A DNA stretch of 62,254 nucleotides from Bradyrhizobium sp. WSM3983 (GTDB lineage: Bacteria; Pseudomonadota; Alphaproteobacteria; Rhizobiales; Xanthobacteraceae): assembly GCF_000473045.1 (NCBI RefSeq), contig NZ_AXAY01000043.1, positions 1-62,254 on the forward strand, given 5' to 3'. Of this stretch, positions 24,995-34,058 are shown in pieces. The notes under the pieces are model-generated. The model did not search any database, was not told where the DNA came from, and saw nothing but the letters and a program-made list of their open reading frames with translations. The translations under genes and the position numbers were made by a program. Position 1 is the first letter of the stretch. The number at the start of each line of letters is the position of its first letter.

Positions 24995-25068
24995 GACGAC
25001 CCTCCATTCAAGGCAGGGTCGTCCCCGCAGGCTGATATGCTGATGAGCGGGAAGGTCGTCTTCCCCCC
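24995..25068 (-). promoter_or_regulatory. Guanidine-II (mini-ykkC) riboswitch controlling sugE/gdx
   Basis: Read on the minus strand there are two short hairpins with ACGA in the loop: GGGAAG-ACGAC-CTTCCC (25065-25049) and GCGGGG-ACGA-CCCTGC (25028-25013), 20 bases apart. This is the two-hairpin ACGR layout of the mini-ykkC/guanidine-II class, whose usual target is an SMR exporter. After the second hairpin AGGGTCGTC (25003-24995), which overlaps the ribosome binding site GGAGG (25005-25001), is the exact complement of GACGACCCT in that hairpin (25023-25015). Pairing of the two would hide the ribosome site; ligand-bound hairpins would free it. That mechanism is my inference from complementarity. 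Confidence 0.85.
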
Positions 25069-25170
25069 CAAAACCTGTCTGATCAGAGCCGATATGGGGC
25101 TGGCCGAAGGGCTCCGCAATCACCAAATGAGGCTTGATCAGGCCCATTTTCCCTGCCAAACGCTCCCGCC

Positions 25171-26790
25171 ATGTCCGACATCGCCACCACAGCCGAATCG
25201 CCGGCCCGTTCCCCGCTTGCCGCTGAAGTGTCGCGGCGGCGCACTTTTGCGATCATTTCGCATCCGGACGCCGGTAAGACCACGCTGACCGAAAAGCTCC
25301 TCCTGTTCGGCGGCGCCATCAATCTGGCCGGCCAGGTCAAGGCCAAGGGCGAACGGCGCAACACCCGTTCGGACTGGATGAAGATCGAGCGCGAGCGCGG
25401 GATCTCGGTGGTGACCTCGGTGATGACCTTCGAGTTCGAGGGCCTCGTCTTCAACCTCCTGGACACGCCGGGCCACGAAGACTTTTCGGAAGACACCTAT
25501 CGCACGCTCACGGCGGTCGATTCCGCAGTCATGGTGATCGACGCCGCCAAGGGCATCGAGGCGCGGACCCGAAAGCTGTTCGAGGTCTGCCGCCTGCGCG
25601 ACATCCCGATCATCACTTTCATCAATAAAATGGATCGCGAGAGTCGCGACGTTTTCGAGCTGCTCGACGAGATCGAGAAGACGCTGGCGCTCGACACCAC
25701 GCCGATGACCTGGCCGGTCGGCCGCGGCCGCGATTTCCTCGGCACCTATGATGTCGCCGATGGCGGCGTGCGCCTGCTCGAAGGCGGCGGCGCCAAGACA
25801 GGTGCTGCACAGCAGATCGAGATCGCCGAGCTTGCCAAGCTCAACGCCAATCTCGACGTCAGCGCGGTGAAGGATGAGCTTGAGCTCGTCACCGAGGCCT
25901 CAAAACCGTTCGAGCTCGAAGCGTTTCGCGAGGGGCATCTGACGCCGGTCTATTTCGGCAGCGCGCTGCGCAATTTCGGCGTCGGCGATCTGCTGGAAGG
26001 CCTCGGCAAGTTCGCGCCCGAACCGCGCGCGCAGGACAGCGACCAGCGCAGGGTCGAAGCGACCGATCCGCGCATGAGCGCTTTCGTGTTCAAGATCCAG
26101 GCCAACATGGATCCGAACCACCGCGACCGCATCGCGTTTGCGCGGCTCTGCTCCGGCAAGCTCAGCCGCGGCATGAAGGCGAAGCTGGTGCGCACCGGCA
26201 AGAGCATGCCACTGTCGAGCCCGCAATTCTTCTTTGCCCAGGACCGTTCGGTGGCGGACGAGGCCTTTGCCGGTGACGTTGTTGGCATTCCCAATCACGG
26301 GACGCTGCGGATCGGCGATACGCTGACCGAGGGCGAGGATTTCAATTTCGTCGGCGTGCCGAGCTTCGCTCCTGAAATCGTCCGCCGCGTCCGACTCACC
26401 GACGCGATGAAGGCGAAGAAGCTGAAGGAAGCGCTTCAGCAGATGTCGGAAGAGGGCGTCGTCCAGGTGTTCCGTCCGCGCGACGGTGCGCCGGCGCTGG
26501 TCGGCGTGGTCGGCGCGCTGCAGCTTGACGTGCTCAAGGCACGACTTGAGGCGGAATATTCGCTGCCGGTCGAGTTCGAGGTGAGCGAGTTCCAGCTCGC
26601 GCGCTGGGTCTCCTCGGAGGATCGCAAGAAGCTCGATGCGTTCCTCGCGGCAAATACCTCGAGCATCGCCGACGACGTCGACGGCGATCCCGTGTATCTG
26701 GCCCGGAACGAGTTCTATCTCGGCTACACCAGGGAACGCGCCGAGGGCATCGCGTTCACCAACGTCAAGGACGTCAAGAAGAAGGGGTAG
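25171..26790 (+). CDS. prfC: Peptide chain release factor 3
   Basis: A 539-residue translational GTPase. The G1 loop is SHPDAGKTTLTEK near residue 30, switch II DTPGHEDF, G4 NKMDRE, then the elongation-factor-like domain 2 and the RF3-specific C-terminal part (VVQVFRPRDGAPALVGVVGALQ, read as two pieces, and VARNEFYLGYTRE-like end LARNEFYLGYTRERAEG). Length matches RF3 (about 530). It removes RF1/RF2 from terminated ribosomes. Single gene, divergent from sugE. Confidence 0.95.
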   Translation: MSDIATTAESPARSPLAAEVSRRRTFAIISHPDAGKTTLTEKLLLFGGAINLAGQVKAKGERRNTRSDWMKIERERGISVVTSVMTFEFEGLVFNLLDTPGHEDFSEDTYRTLTAVDSAVMVIDAAKGIEARTRKLFEVCRLRDIPIITFINKMDRESRDVFELLDEIEKTLALDTTPMTWPVGRGRDFLGTYDVADGGVRLLEGGGAKTGAAQQIEIAELAKLNANLDVSAVKDELELVTEASKPFELEAFREGHLTPVYFGSALRNFGVGDLLEGLGKFAPEPRAQDSDQRRVEATDPRMSAFVFKIQANMDPNHRDRIAFARLCSGKLSRGMKAKLVRTGKSMPLSSPQFFFAQDRSVADEAFAGDVVGIPNHGTLRIGDTLTEGEDFNFVGVPSFAPEIVRRVRLTDAMKAKKLKEALQQMSEEGVVQVFRPRDGAPALVGVVGALQLDVLKARLEAEYSLPVEFEVSEFQLARWVSSEDRKKLDAFLAANTSSIADDVDGDPVYLARNEFYLGYTRERAEGIAFTNVKDVKKKG

Positions 26791-26893
26791 GGCGCGCCCC
26801 CGCGGCTTAAGCGCGAGCATGTGAACGCTCGCGGGCTTGACCCTTTCGCGGACGGTGCCACGTTTCACTGACGTGACATGGTGAGTTCAAAGC

Positions 26894-27472
26894 ATGTGGC
26901 GCGGCATTCTCGTTCTTGTTCTGCTGGCGGTCTCGACGATCGCGGCCGACGCGCAGCGCCGCCAGATCAATCCGATCCCGTTTGCGCATGAGCCGTGCAG
27001 CGTACTCGATAATCGTCCTTGCACACCGTCCTACTGCAGCCCGCTCGATCACGGTCCCTGTATTCCCGAGATCGACTATCCCTACGGGGAGAATCTCCAG
27101 CTCACGATTGAAAGCGTCCCATCGGACGCCGACCGCGCCAAATACGAGAAGCCGGATCACGATCTCGATACGATCGGCGACCTCTTCGCCGAGCTGCGCA
27201 CCTGCTGGTCGCCGCCATCTGACAATGCGCGGACGGGGATGCAGATGTCGGTGCGCTTCAGCTTCAACAAGACCGGCGGCCTGATCGGCCCGCCGCGCCT
27301 GACATACGCGACCGCAGGCGTCCCGGCCGATACAAGGACGACCTATCTCAACGCGATCAATTCATCGCTGAACGCCTGTCTGCCGCTGAAGTTTACCAGA
27401 GGCCTCGGTGGTGCCCTCGCCGGGCGTCCGATCGCGATTCGGTACGTCGATAATCGCGAAACTGGCAAGTAG
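26894..27472 (+). CDS. Secreted hypothetical protein
   Basis: A 192-residue protein with a Sec signal peptide (MWRGILVLVLLAVSTIAADA). The mature N-terminus has five Cys within about 40 residues in a repeated PC..V/LD..PC pattern (EPCSVLDNRPCTPSYCSPLDHGPC as three segments), likely disulfide-bonded in the periplasm. The C-terminal half (LFAELRTCWSPP...RFSFNKTGGLIGPPRLTYATAG) is the TonB C-terminal-like cytoskeleton motif often found in Bradyrhizobium periplasmic proteins of unknown role. No neighbour is diagnostic. Confidence 0.8.
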   Translation: MWRGILVLVLLAVSTIAADAQRRQINPIPFAHEPCSVLDNRPCTPSYCSPLDHGPCIPEIDYPYGENLQLTIESVPSDADRAKYEKPDHDLDTIGDLFAELRTCWSPPSDNARTGMQMSVRFSFNKTGGLIGPPRLTYATAGVPADTRTTYLNAINSSLNACLPLKFTRGLGGALAGRPIAIRYVDNRETGK

Positions 27473-27542
27473 CGCATCAGTTGCGACCGGCGGCCAATCG
27501 ATGATACGCCATAAGCGGGGCGCTGGTTGAGGGGAGGATGTC

Positions 27543-28127
27543 GTGGGTCTGCTGGTCATGGTCCTGGGGCTGGTGCTGTTTTTCGCCGCCCATGTTTTCA
27601 CAACGAAACGTGACGCGCGCGCGCAGGCGATCGCGTGGTTGGGCGAGGGGACCTACAAGATCCTCTATTCTGTGGTCTCGCTCGCTGGTCTGGCACTGAT
27701 CGTCTGGGGCTTTAGCCATTATCGCGCAACCGGCTGGATCGATGTCTGGTATCCGCCGAAGGCGATGAAGCACATCACGGTCGCGCTGATGCTGCCCGCC
27801 GTCATCCTGGTCGTCGCGTCATATTTGCGCGGGCGCATCTATGCGACGCTGAAGCATCCGATGCTTGCCGGCGTCAAGCTCTGGGCGGCGGCGCATCTGC
27901 TCGCCAATGGCGATCTCGGCTCCATCATCCTGTTCGGCTCGTTCCTGGGCTGGGCGGTGTATGACCGCATCACGCTGAAGCACCGCACCGATAGCGGCGG
28001 TCCGCCGATTCCCGTAGGCGGCGTCACCAACGATCTGATCGCGGTCGCGGTCGGCGTCGTCGCCTATCTGGCGCTGGCGTTTGCGTTCCATCCTGTCGTG
28101 ATCGGCGTTCCCGTCATGGGTGGCTAG
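27543..28127 (+). CDS. NnrU family membrane protein
   Basis: A 194-residue membrane protein with six helices, starting GLLVMVLGLVLFFAAHVF and containing the NnrU signatures KHPMLAGVKLWAAAHLLANGDLGS and LGWAVYDRITLKHR. NnrU proteins are linked by gene neighbourhood to nitric oxide and denitrification pathways in alphaproteobacteria; a related protein, MddA, methylates sulfide. The start is GTG 27543. No nir or nor gene is near, so its role here is unclear. Confidence 0.88.
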   Translation: MGLLVMVLGLVLFFAAHVFTTKRDARAQAIAWLGEGTYKILYSVVSLAGLALIVWGFSHYRATGWIDVWYPPKAMKHITVALMLPAVILVVASYLRGRIYATLKHPMLAGVKLWAAAHLLANGDLGSIILFGSFLGWAVYDRITLKHRTDSGGPPIPVGGVTNDLIAVAVGVVAYLALAFAFHPVVIGVPVMGG

Positions 28128-28200
28128 CCGATCGGCGCAAAACAGCAGCCGCGTGCCCATGCGCGGAAGGTGACAAAAGCAACAAGCCGAGGGCCCTCCG

Positions 28201-29796
28201 ATGGACTGGTCGCAATCTCAGATCCCGCCGTTGCGGTTCGAGGCGCGTTTTGGCGATCGGGTGGTCCCGGCCTTCACCGATCGACCGTCAAGTCTCTGGG
28301 CGATGATCGCGGAGGCTTCCGCGCGCAACGGCGATGGCGAAGCGCTCGTCTGCGGCAATGTCCGGCTGAGCTGGCGCCAGGCGGTGGAGCGGGCCGCGCG
28401 GATTGCATCGGGCTTTCGCAAGCTCGGCCTGCAACGCGGCGACCGCGTTGCGATCCTGCTCGGCAACCGCATCGAATTTCCGCTGCTGCTGTTCGCCGCG
28501 GCGCATGAGGGGCTGGTCACGGTGCTGCTCAGCACGCGTCAGCAAAGGCCGGAGATCGCCTATGTGCTCGGCGATTGCGGCGCCAGGATCCTGATCCACG
28601 AAGCGGCGCTCGCCGAACGGCTGCCCGATGCGCAGGATGTGCCCGATGTGATCCACCGCATCGCCATCGATAGCGATCCGGCTCTGTCTCGCTTCGCGGT
28701 GCTCGCCGACAACGCGCCGGTCCCGGCACCGGTCGATGTGAGCGAGGAGGATACAGCGATGATCCTCTACACCTCGGGCACCACAGGCAAGCCAAAGGGC
28801 GCGATGCTCGCCCATTGCAACATCGTGCATTCCTCGATGGTGTTCGTGTCCTGCCTGCAACTGACGGCCGCCGACCGCTCGATTGCAGCCGTGCCGCTCG
28901 GGCACGTTACGGGTGTCGTTGCCAACATCACGACGATGATCCGCTGCGGTGGCGCGCTGATCATCATGCCGGAGTTCAGGGCCGCCGATTATCTCGAGCT
29001 CGCCGCGCGCGAGCGCGTCACCTACACGGTGATGGTGCCGGCGATGTACAATCTCTGCCTGCTGCAGCCGGATTTCGACAGCTACGATCTGTCGAGCTGG
29101 CGCATCGGCGGCTTCGGTGGCGCGCCGATGCCGGTCGCGACCATCGAGAAGCTCAAGGCGACGATCGCCGGCCTGAAGCTTGCCAATTGCTACGGCTCGA
29201 CCGAGACGACGTCGCCGTCCACCATCATGCCGGGCGAGTTGACAGCAAGCCATATCGACAGCGTCGGCTTGCCGTGTCCGGGTGCGCGGATCATCGCGAT
29301 GGGGACTGATGGGCGCGAATTGCCGCCCGGCGAGATTGGCGAGCTCTGGATCCAGAGCGCCTCCGTCATCAAGGGCTACTGGAATAACCCGAGCGCCACG
29401 GTCGAGAGTTTCACTGCCGGCTTCTGGCATTCCGGCGATCTCGGCTCGGTCGATGCCGAGGGTTTCGTCCGCGTGTTCGACCGGCAGAAGGACATGATCA
29501 ACCGCGGCGGCCTGAAGATCTATTCGGCCGAGGTCGAATCCGTGCTGGCGGCCCACCCGGCCGTGGTCGAAAGCGCGATCATCGCAAAGCCATGCCCGGT
29601 GCTGGGCGAGCGCGTCCATGCCGTCGTGGTCACGCGCGTCCAGGTTGGCAGCGACGATCTGCGGGCCTGGTGCACCGAGCGGCTGTCCGATTACAAGGTG
29701 CCGGAGACCGTGACGGTCACGGCGGAGCCCCTCCCGCGCAACGCCAACGGCAAGGTGGTGAAGCGCCAGCTGAGGGAGCTGCTCGTCGTGGCCTGA
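28201..29796 (+). CDS. AMP-dependent acyl-CoA synthetase/ligase
   Basis: A 531-residue member of the ANL superfamily. The phosphate-binding A3 motif is ILYTSGTTGKPKGAML near residue 185, A5 is CYGSTETT, A7 is FWHSGDLG, A8 the hinge DRQKDMINRGGLKIYSAEVE (stated in part), and the catalytic Lys is in NANGKVVKRQL near the C-terminus. It activates a carboxylic acid to the acyl-AMP and passes it to CoA; substrate probably a medium- or long-chain or aromatic acid. No beta-oxidation genes are adjacent. Confidence 0.92.
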   Translation: MDWSQSQIPPLRFEARFGDRVVPAFTDRPSSLWAMIAEASARNGDGEALVCGNVRLSWRQAVERAARIASGFRKLGLQRGDRVAILLGNRIEFPLLLFAAAHEGLVTVLLSTRQQRPEIAYVLGDCGARILIHEAALAERLPDAQDVPDVIHRIAIDSDPALSRFAVLADNAPVPAPVDVSEEDTAMILYTSGTTGKPKGAMLAHCNIVHSSMVFVSCLQLTAADRSIAAVPLGHVTGVVANITTMIRCGGALIIMPEFRAADYLELAARERVTYTVMVPAMYNLCLLQPDFDSYDLSSWRIGGFGGAPMPVATIEKLKATIAGLKLANCYGSTETTSPSTIMPGELTASHIDSVGLPCPGARIIAMGTDGRELPPGEIGELWIQSASVIKGYWNNPSATVESFTAGFWHSGDLGSVDAEGFVRVFDRQKDMINRGGLKIYSAEVESVLAAHPAVVESAIIAKPCPVLGERVHAVVVTRVQVGSDDLRAWCTERLSDYKVPETVTVTAEPLPRNANGKVVKRQLRELLVVA

Positions 29797-29967
29797 ATGG
29801 GGCCGGGTGCGGCACCGGGATATCCCGAATCGCGCGTTAACGCCTTGATCGGCCTTGCTTTGCCTTGCCTCCGCCATATCGATAGGGTATCGCCGCCGCG
29901 ACGTGGGACGGGCTTTAGACGCGCGCGATCTGGCGCGCGCTCCCGGCCGGGCATGGGATTAGCATAA

Positions 29968-30621
29968 GTGTCTGAATTATTTGACGAAGTCGACGAGGAA
30001 GTACGTCGCGAGCAGCTCAAAAAGCTGTGGGACAAATATTCGCTCTACTTCATCGCCCTGATGGTGCTGGTCGTGGCGGCGGTGGGCGGCTGGCGCGGCT
30101 ACCAGTACCTCGAGGCCCAGAAGGCCGCCGAGGCTGGCGCGATCTTCGAGAAGGCCGTTGAGCTGTCGGAGCAGGGCAAGCACGCCGAGGCCGAGACCGC
30201 CTTTGCCGATCTCGCTGCCAAGGCCCCGTCTGGCTACCGCACCCTGGCGCGGCTCCGCGCCGCGGCCGAGGCATCGGCCCGCGATCCCAAGGCTGCGGCC
30301 AAGATGTACGACGACATCGCCGCTGACAGCGGCGTCGGCAGCGAGTGGCGGGATCTTGCCAAGATTCGCGCCGCCGGTTTGCTGGTGGACAGCGCGAGCT
30401 ACGCCGACATCCAGCAGCGGCTGGAAACCTCGGCCGAACCCAAATCGACCTTCCGCCACAGCGCCCGCGAGATCCTGGCACTGTCGGCTTGGCGCAATAA
30501 CGACATGACTGCGGCCCGCAAATGGGTCGACGCGATCGCCGAGGACGGCGAAACGCCGCCGGGCCTGCGCTCGCGCGCCGAAGCGCTCCAGGCCTTGCTG
30601 CCGCCCGTCGCTAAAAGCTGA
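29968..30621 (+). CDS. YfgM-like TPR protein (membrane-anchored)
   Basis: A 217-residue protein. A short acidic N-terminus (SELFDEVDEEVRREQLKKLWDKY) precedes one transmembrane helix (YFIALMVLVVAAVGGWRGY), and the rest is periplasmic helical TPR-like sequence. It matches the YfgM/TPR_21 family, which in E. coli sits at the SecYEG translocon with PpiD and aids export. In Alphaproteobacteria this gene is next to a lipoprotein gene and der, as here. The start is GTG 29968; the lipoprotein gene follows after 30 bases. Confidence 0.9.
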   Translation: MSELFDEVDEEVRREQLKKLWDKYSLYFIALMVLVVAAVGGWRGYQYLEAQKAAEAGAIFEKAVELSEQGKHAEAETAFADLAAKAPSGYRTLARLRAAAEASARDPKAAAKMYDDIAADSGVGSEWRDLAKIRAAGLLVDSASYADIQQRLETSAEPKSTFRHSAREILALSAWRNNDMTAARKWVDAIAEDGETPPGLRSRAEALQALLPPVAKS

Positions 30622-30651
30622 CGGTCCCGAGAGCTGAGACGAGATATCGAT

Positions 30652-31209
30652 ATGCGCCGTACGCCACGTTTGATCGCAGCCGCTGTCCTGATCGCCTTTA
30701 CGGGCCTGCTGGGCGGCTGCTCCAGCGGCGGATTCGATCCGAGCGATCTGCTCGACTTCCTCGATACCAAGAAGAAGCTGCCGGGCGACCGCAAGCCGGT
30801 GTTCCCCGAGGGCGTGCCGGGTCTCGAGCAGGGCGTGCCGAAGGACATGTACAAGGGCGCGCAGCAACAGCAGGATGCGCCAGCCATTGCCGCGCTCCCG
30901 GCCGAGCCCCCGCCCGCTGAGCCTGCGAAACCGTCGAAATCCGCCAAGGGCAAGAAGACCAAGCAGCCGGCCGCGACCGCGGCAGCACCGGCTGAAGCGC
31001 CGGCCGGCGAGGTTGACGGCGAGGTCCAGCCCGAGGCGGCGCCAGCGCCGGCAGCCCCGCCGCCGAAGCAAAAGATCGTCCGCAAGCGCACCACTGCGCC
31101 GCCGCCTGACCAAACCGCACAGCCGGCGCAATCAACGCAGACCACCCAGCAACAGCAGTCGCAGGGGGCCTTCCCGGCGCCGATGCCCAGTGGCAGTTTC
31201 TCGCGCTGA
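30652..31209 (+). CDS. Lipoprotein with a long disordered tail
   Basis: A 185-residue protein. Residues 1-22 are a lipoprotein signal with lipobox LLGGC, the Cys near residue 23 being the lipidation site. After a short conserved stretch (DPSDLLDFLDTKKKLPGDRKPVFPEGVPGLEQGVP in segments) the remainder is Lys/Pro/Ala/Gln-rich low complexity. The early segment is conserved in Rhizobiales between the YfgM-like gene and der. Position suggests an outer-membrane-assembly link, which is inference only. der starts 50 bases later. Confidence 0.83.
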   Translation: MRRTPRLIAAAVLIAFTGLLGGCSSGGFDPSDLLDFLDTKKKLPGDRKPVFPEGVPGLEQGVPKDMYKGAQQQQDAPAIAALPAEPPPAEPAKPSKSAKGKKTKQPAATAAAPAEAPAGEVDGEVQPEAAPAPAAPPPKQKIVRKRTTAPPPDQTAQPAQSTQTTQQQQSQGAFPAPMPSGSFSR

Positions 31210-31259
31210 TATTTTTCACAGAATTGACAGTCGCCACCTCCGCGGCGCACGAATGACCA

Positions 31260-32642
31260 ATGTCCTTTACGATCGCTATTATCGGCCGGCCCAATGTCGG
31301 CAAGTCGACGCTGTTTAACCGCCTGGTCGGACAGAAGCTCGCGCTTGTCGATGATCTGCCCGGCGTCACCCGCGACCGCCGCGAGGGCGAGGCCAGGCTC
31401 GGCGATCTCGAATTCACCATCATCGACACCGCCGGTCTCGACGAGGGCGCCAAGGGCTCGCTGACCGCGCGGATGCAGGAGCAGACCGAGGCCGCGATCG
31501 CACAGGCCGACGCGCTGTTCTTCGTCATCGATGCCCGCATCGGCCTCACGCCGACCGACCGCGCCTTTGCCGATTTCGCTCGCCGCGCCAATAAGCCGGT
31601 GCTGCTGGTCGCCAACAAGAGCGAGGGCAAGCATGGCGATGCCGGCGCGATGGAGTCCTTTGCGCTTGGCCTCGGCGATCCCATTCAGATCTCGGCCGAG
31701 CATGGCGAGGGCATGGGCGAGCTTTATGACGAACTCGCCAAGCTGATGCCGGAGCCCGTCGACGAGGATGAGGCCGAGGTCGACGAGCCGCTCACCGAGG
31801 AAGAGGCCGCGACGCGCCCGATCCGGGTCGCCATTGTCGGCCGGCCCAATGCCGGCAAGTCGACGATGATCAACTATCTGCTCGGCGAGGAACGCCTGCT
31901 GACAAGTCCGGAGGCCGGCACGACTCGCGATTCCATTGCGGTCGAGATCGACTGGAAGGGCCGCGAATTTCGTGTGTTCGATACGGCGGGCCTGCGCCGC
32001 CGTTCGCGCATCGAGGAGAAGCTGGAAAAGCTGTCGGTTGCCGACGCGCTGCGCGCGGTGCGCTTTGCTGAAGTCGTCGTGATGATGATGGACTCGCAGA
32101 ACCGCTTCGAGGAGCAGGATCTGCGCATCGCCGATTTGATCGAGCGCGAGGGCCGGGCGATGGTGCTCGCCGTCAACAAATGGGACCTGATGGAGACCAA
32201 GGGCGGCGGTGCGATCTCGAGCCTGCGCCGTGACGCCGACCATTGGCTGCCCCAGGTCAAGGGCGTGCCGATCGTCGCCGTCTCCGGCCTGATGGGCGAG
32301 GGCATCGATCGTCTGATGCAGGCGATTCAGGACGCCTATGCACTCTGGAACAGGCGTGTCTCGACCTCGGCGCTGAACCGCTGGTTCGAGCAGGCGGTCC
32401 AGGCCAATCCGCCGCCGGCCGTATCTGGCCGCCGGCTGAAGTTGAACTACATCACGCAGACCAAAGCGCGTCCGCCAAGCTTCGTGCTGTTCTGTTCGCG
32501 CGCGGACGCCGTGCCGCAGTCCTATTTGCGCTACCTCACCAACTCCATGCGCGAGACGTTTGAGCTGCCGGGGACGCCGGTACGCATCACCCTGCGCGAG
32601 AAGGCCAATCCCTTCGCGCACAAGCGCAAGCGGCCGTCGTAA
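31260..32642 (+). CDS. der: Ribosome biogenesis GTPase Der (EngA)
   Basis: A 460-residue protein with two tandem GTPase domains and a C-terminal KH-like domain. Domain 1: G1 GRPNVGKST at residues 9-17, G3 DTAG, and a G4 of NKSE rather than NKxD. Domain 2: GRPNAGKST near 196, DTAGLRRRSR and G4 NKWD. The KH-like end contains RPPSFVLFCSRAD and LPGTPVRITLREKANPF. It is essential for 50S subunit assembly. Alphaproteobacterial Der proteins often have NKxE in domain 1. Confidence 0.96.
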   Translation: MSFTIAIIGRPNVGKSTLFNRLVGQKLALVDDLPGVTRDRREGEARLGDLEFTIIDTAGLDEGAKGSLTARMQEQTEAAIAQADALFFVIDARIGLTPTDRAFADFARRANKPVLLVANKSEGKHGDAGAMESFALGLGDPIQISAEHGEGMGELYDELAKLMPEPVDEDEAEVDEPLTEEEAATRPIRVAIVGRPNAGKSTMINYLLGEERLLTSPEAGTTRDSIAVEIDWKGREFRVFDTAGLRRRSRIEEKLEKLSVADALRAVRFAEVVVMMMDSQNRFEEQDLRIADLIEREGRAMVLAVNKWDLMETKGGGAISSLRRDADHWLPQVKGVPIVAVSGLMGEGIDRLMQAIQDAYALWNRRVSTSALNRWFEQAVQANPPPAVSGRRLKLNYITQTKARPPSFVLFCSRADAVPQSYLRYLTNSMRETFELPGTPVRITLREKANPFAHKRKRPS

Positions 32643-32721
32643 GCGGGGAGGCCGGCGAGGCGATAGCGCAAGGCGCTGCGCCGGTCCGGCGCGGGGCGGA
32701 CGCTGGCGACGACGACGGTCT

Positions 32722-32816
32722 CGTAGGGTGGGCAAAGCGAAGCGTGCCCACCGCCTCTTCGTTTGCGGAGAGATGGTGGGCACGGCGCGCAAGCGCGCAC
32801 CTTTGCCCACCCTACG
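32722..32816. repeat. Palindromic intergenic repeat, CGTAGGGTGGGCAAAG family
   Basis: CGTAGGGTGGGCAAAG at 32722 faces CTTTGCCCACCCTACG ending at 32816, with inner arms CGTGCCCACC and GGTGGGCACG. The pair forms a long stem of about 40 bases per arm. This family is very common in Bradyrhizobium, often flanking genes; here it fills the convergent gap between der and the lone binding protein, where it may also stop transcription. Confidence 0.85.
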
Positions 32817-32831
32817 GCAGCGTCGACTGGC

Positions 32832-34058
32832 TTACTTCTTCACCAGCGGGCACTCGCTGTCCTTGAGCGGCTTGGCGGCATCTTCCGCCGGGATTGTGGC
32901 GACGAGCTTGTAATAGTCCCACGGTCCCTTCGACTCCTCCGGCTTCTTCACTTCGAACAGATAGGCCGGGATGATGTGGCGACCGTCGATGCGGAGGGTG
33001 CCCTTGCCGAATACCGGATCGTCGGTCGGGATCTCCTTCATCTTGGCGACGACCTTGGCGCCGTCATGCGGATTGCCGCCGAGGGCTTCCATCGCCTTGA
33101 GGTAATGCAGCACGACTCCGTACACGCCTGCCGCATCCATCGAAGGCATTGTGCCTTTCGGCGACAGTTTGACAAAGCGCTTGGACCATTCCCGGGTCTG
33201 GTTGTTCATGTCCCAATAGAACGACTCGGTAAAAGTCAGCCCCTGAGCGGTCTTCAGCCCAAGCGAATGGACATCGCTGATGAAGAGGAGGAGCGCCGCG
33301 AGCTTCTGGCCGCCCTGGACGATGCCGAATTCGGAAGCCTGCTTGATGGCATTGGTCGTGTCGCCGCCGGCATTCGCAAGCCCGATCACCTTGGCCTTCG
33401 ACGACTGCGCCTGCAGCAGGAAGGACGAGAAGTCGGAAGTGTTGAGCGGATGCTTGACGCCGCCGAGCACCTTGCCGCCGTTCGCCGTGACCACGGCACT
33501 GGTGTCGCGCTCGAGCGCATGGCCGAAGGCATAGTCTGCGGTCAGGAAGAACCAGGTGTCGCCACCGACCTTGGTCAGCGCCTTGCCGGTGCCGTTGGCG
33601 AGCATGTAGGTGTCGTAGGTGTAGGAGATCGTGTTCGGCGTGCAGGCCTTGCCGGTGAGATCAGCCGTGGCCGCACCAGAATTGAGCAGCACCGAGTTCT
33701 TCTCTTTCACCATATTGCTGACGGCAAGCGCGACGCTGGACGTGGGCGTGTCGGCGATCGCGTCAACCTTGTCGTTGTCGATCCATTGCCGGGCGATGTT
33801 GACCCCGATGTCCGGCTTGTTCTGGTGGTCGCCGCTGAGAACCTCGATGGTCCAGCCCTTCGCCTTCATGCCGGAATCTTCGACCGCCATCTTGGCCGCA
33901 GCCACCGAGTTGGGGCCGCCGATGTCGGCATACAGGCTCGACATGTCGTTCAACACGCCGATCTTCACCGTCTTGTCTTGGGCGGAAGCGGAGCCGGCAA
34001 AGCCGAGGCCGGCACAGGTCAACAGCGCGGCATAGCGCCACGCCCGAGCGTTCTTCAT
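32832..34058 (-). CDS. Orphan liv-type periplasmic substrate-binding protein
   Basis: A 408-residue binding protein with a Sec signal peptide (MKNARAWRYAALLTCAGLGF, cleavage after ASAQ). The mature chain begins DKTVKIGVLNDMSSLYADIGGP and aligns along its length with the product of 19727-20947, sharing blocks such as SGDHQNKPDIG, WFFLTADYAFG, KVLGGVKHPLNT and FSSFLLQAQ. No permease or ATPase gene is beside it, so it probably delivers an alternative ligand to the transporter at 18182-22853 or to a similar one elsewhere. CAGGAGGGAAACACC is the ribosome site ahead of ATG 34058. Confidence 0.93.
   Translation of the reverse strand: MKNARAWRYAALLTCAGLGFAGSASAQDKTVKIGVLNDMSSLYADIGGPNSVAAAKMAVEDSGMKAKGWTIEVLSGDHQNKPDIGVNIARQWIDNDKVDAIADTPTSSVALAVSNMVKEKNSVLLNSGAATADLTGKACTPNTISYTYDTYMLANGTGKALTKVGGDTWFFLTADYAFGHALERDTSAVVTANGGKVLGGVKHPLNTSDFSSFLLQAQSSKAKVIGLANAGGDTTNAIKQASEFGIVQGGQKLAALLLFISDVHSLGLKTAQGLTFTESFYWDMNNQTREWSKRFVKLSPKGTMPSMDAAGVYGVVLHYLKAMEALGGNPHDGAKVVAKMKEIPTDDPVFGKGTLRIDGRHIIPAYLFEVKKPEESKGPWDYYKLVATIPAEDAAKPLKDSECPLVKK

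Noticed and set aside
30399..32810. An 803-codon minus-strand frame opposite the lipoprotein and der genes
   Set aside because: Shadow of conserved coding on the other strand; composition is not protein-like.
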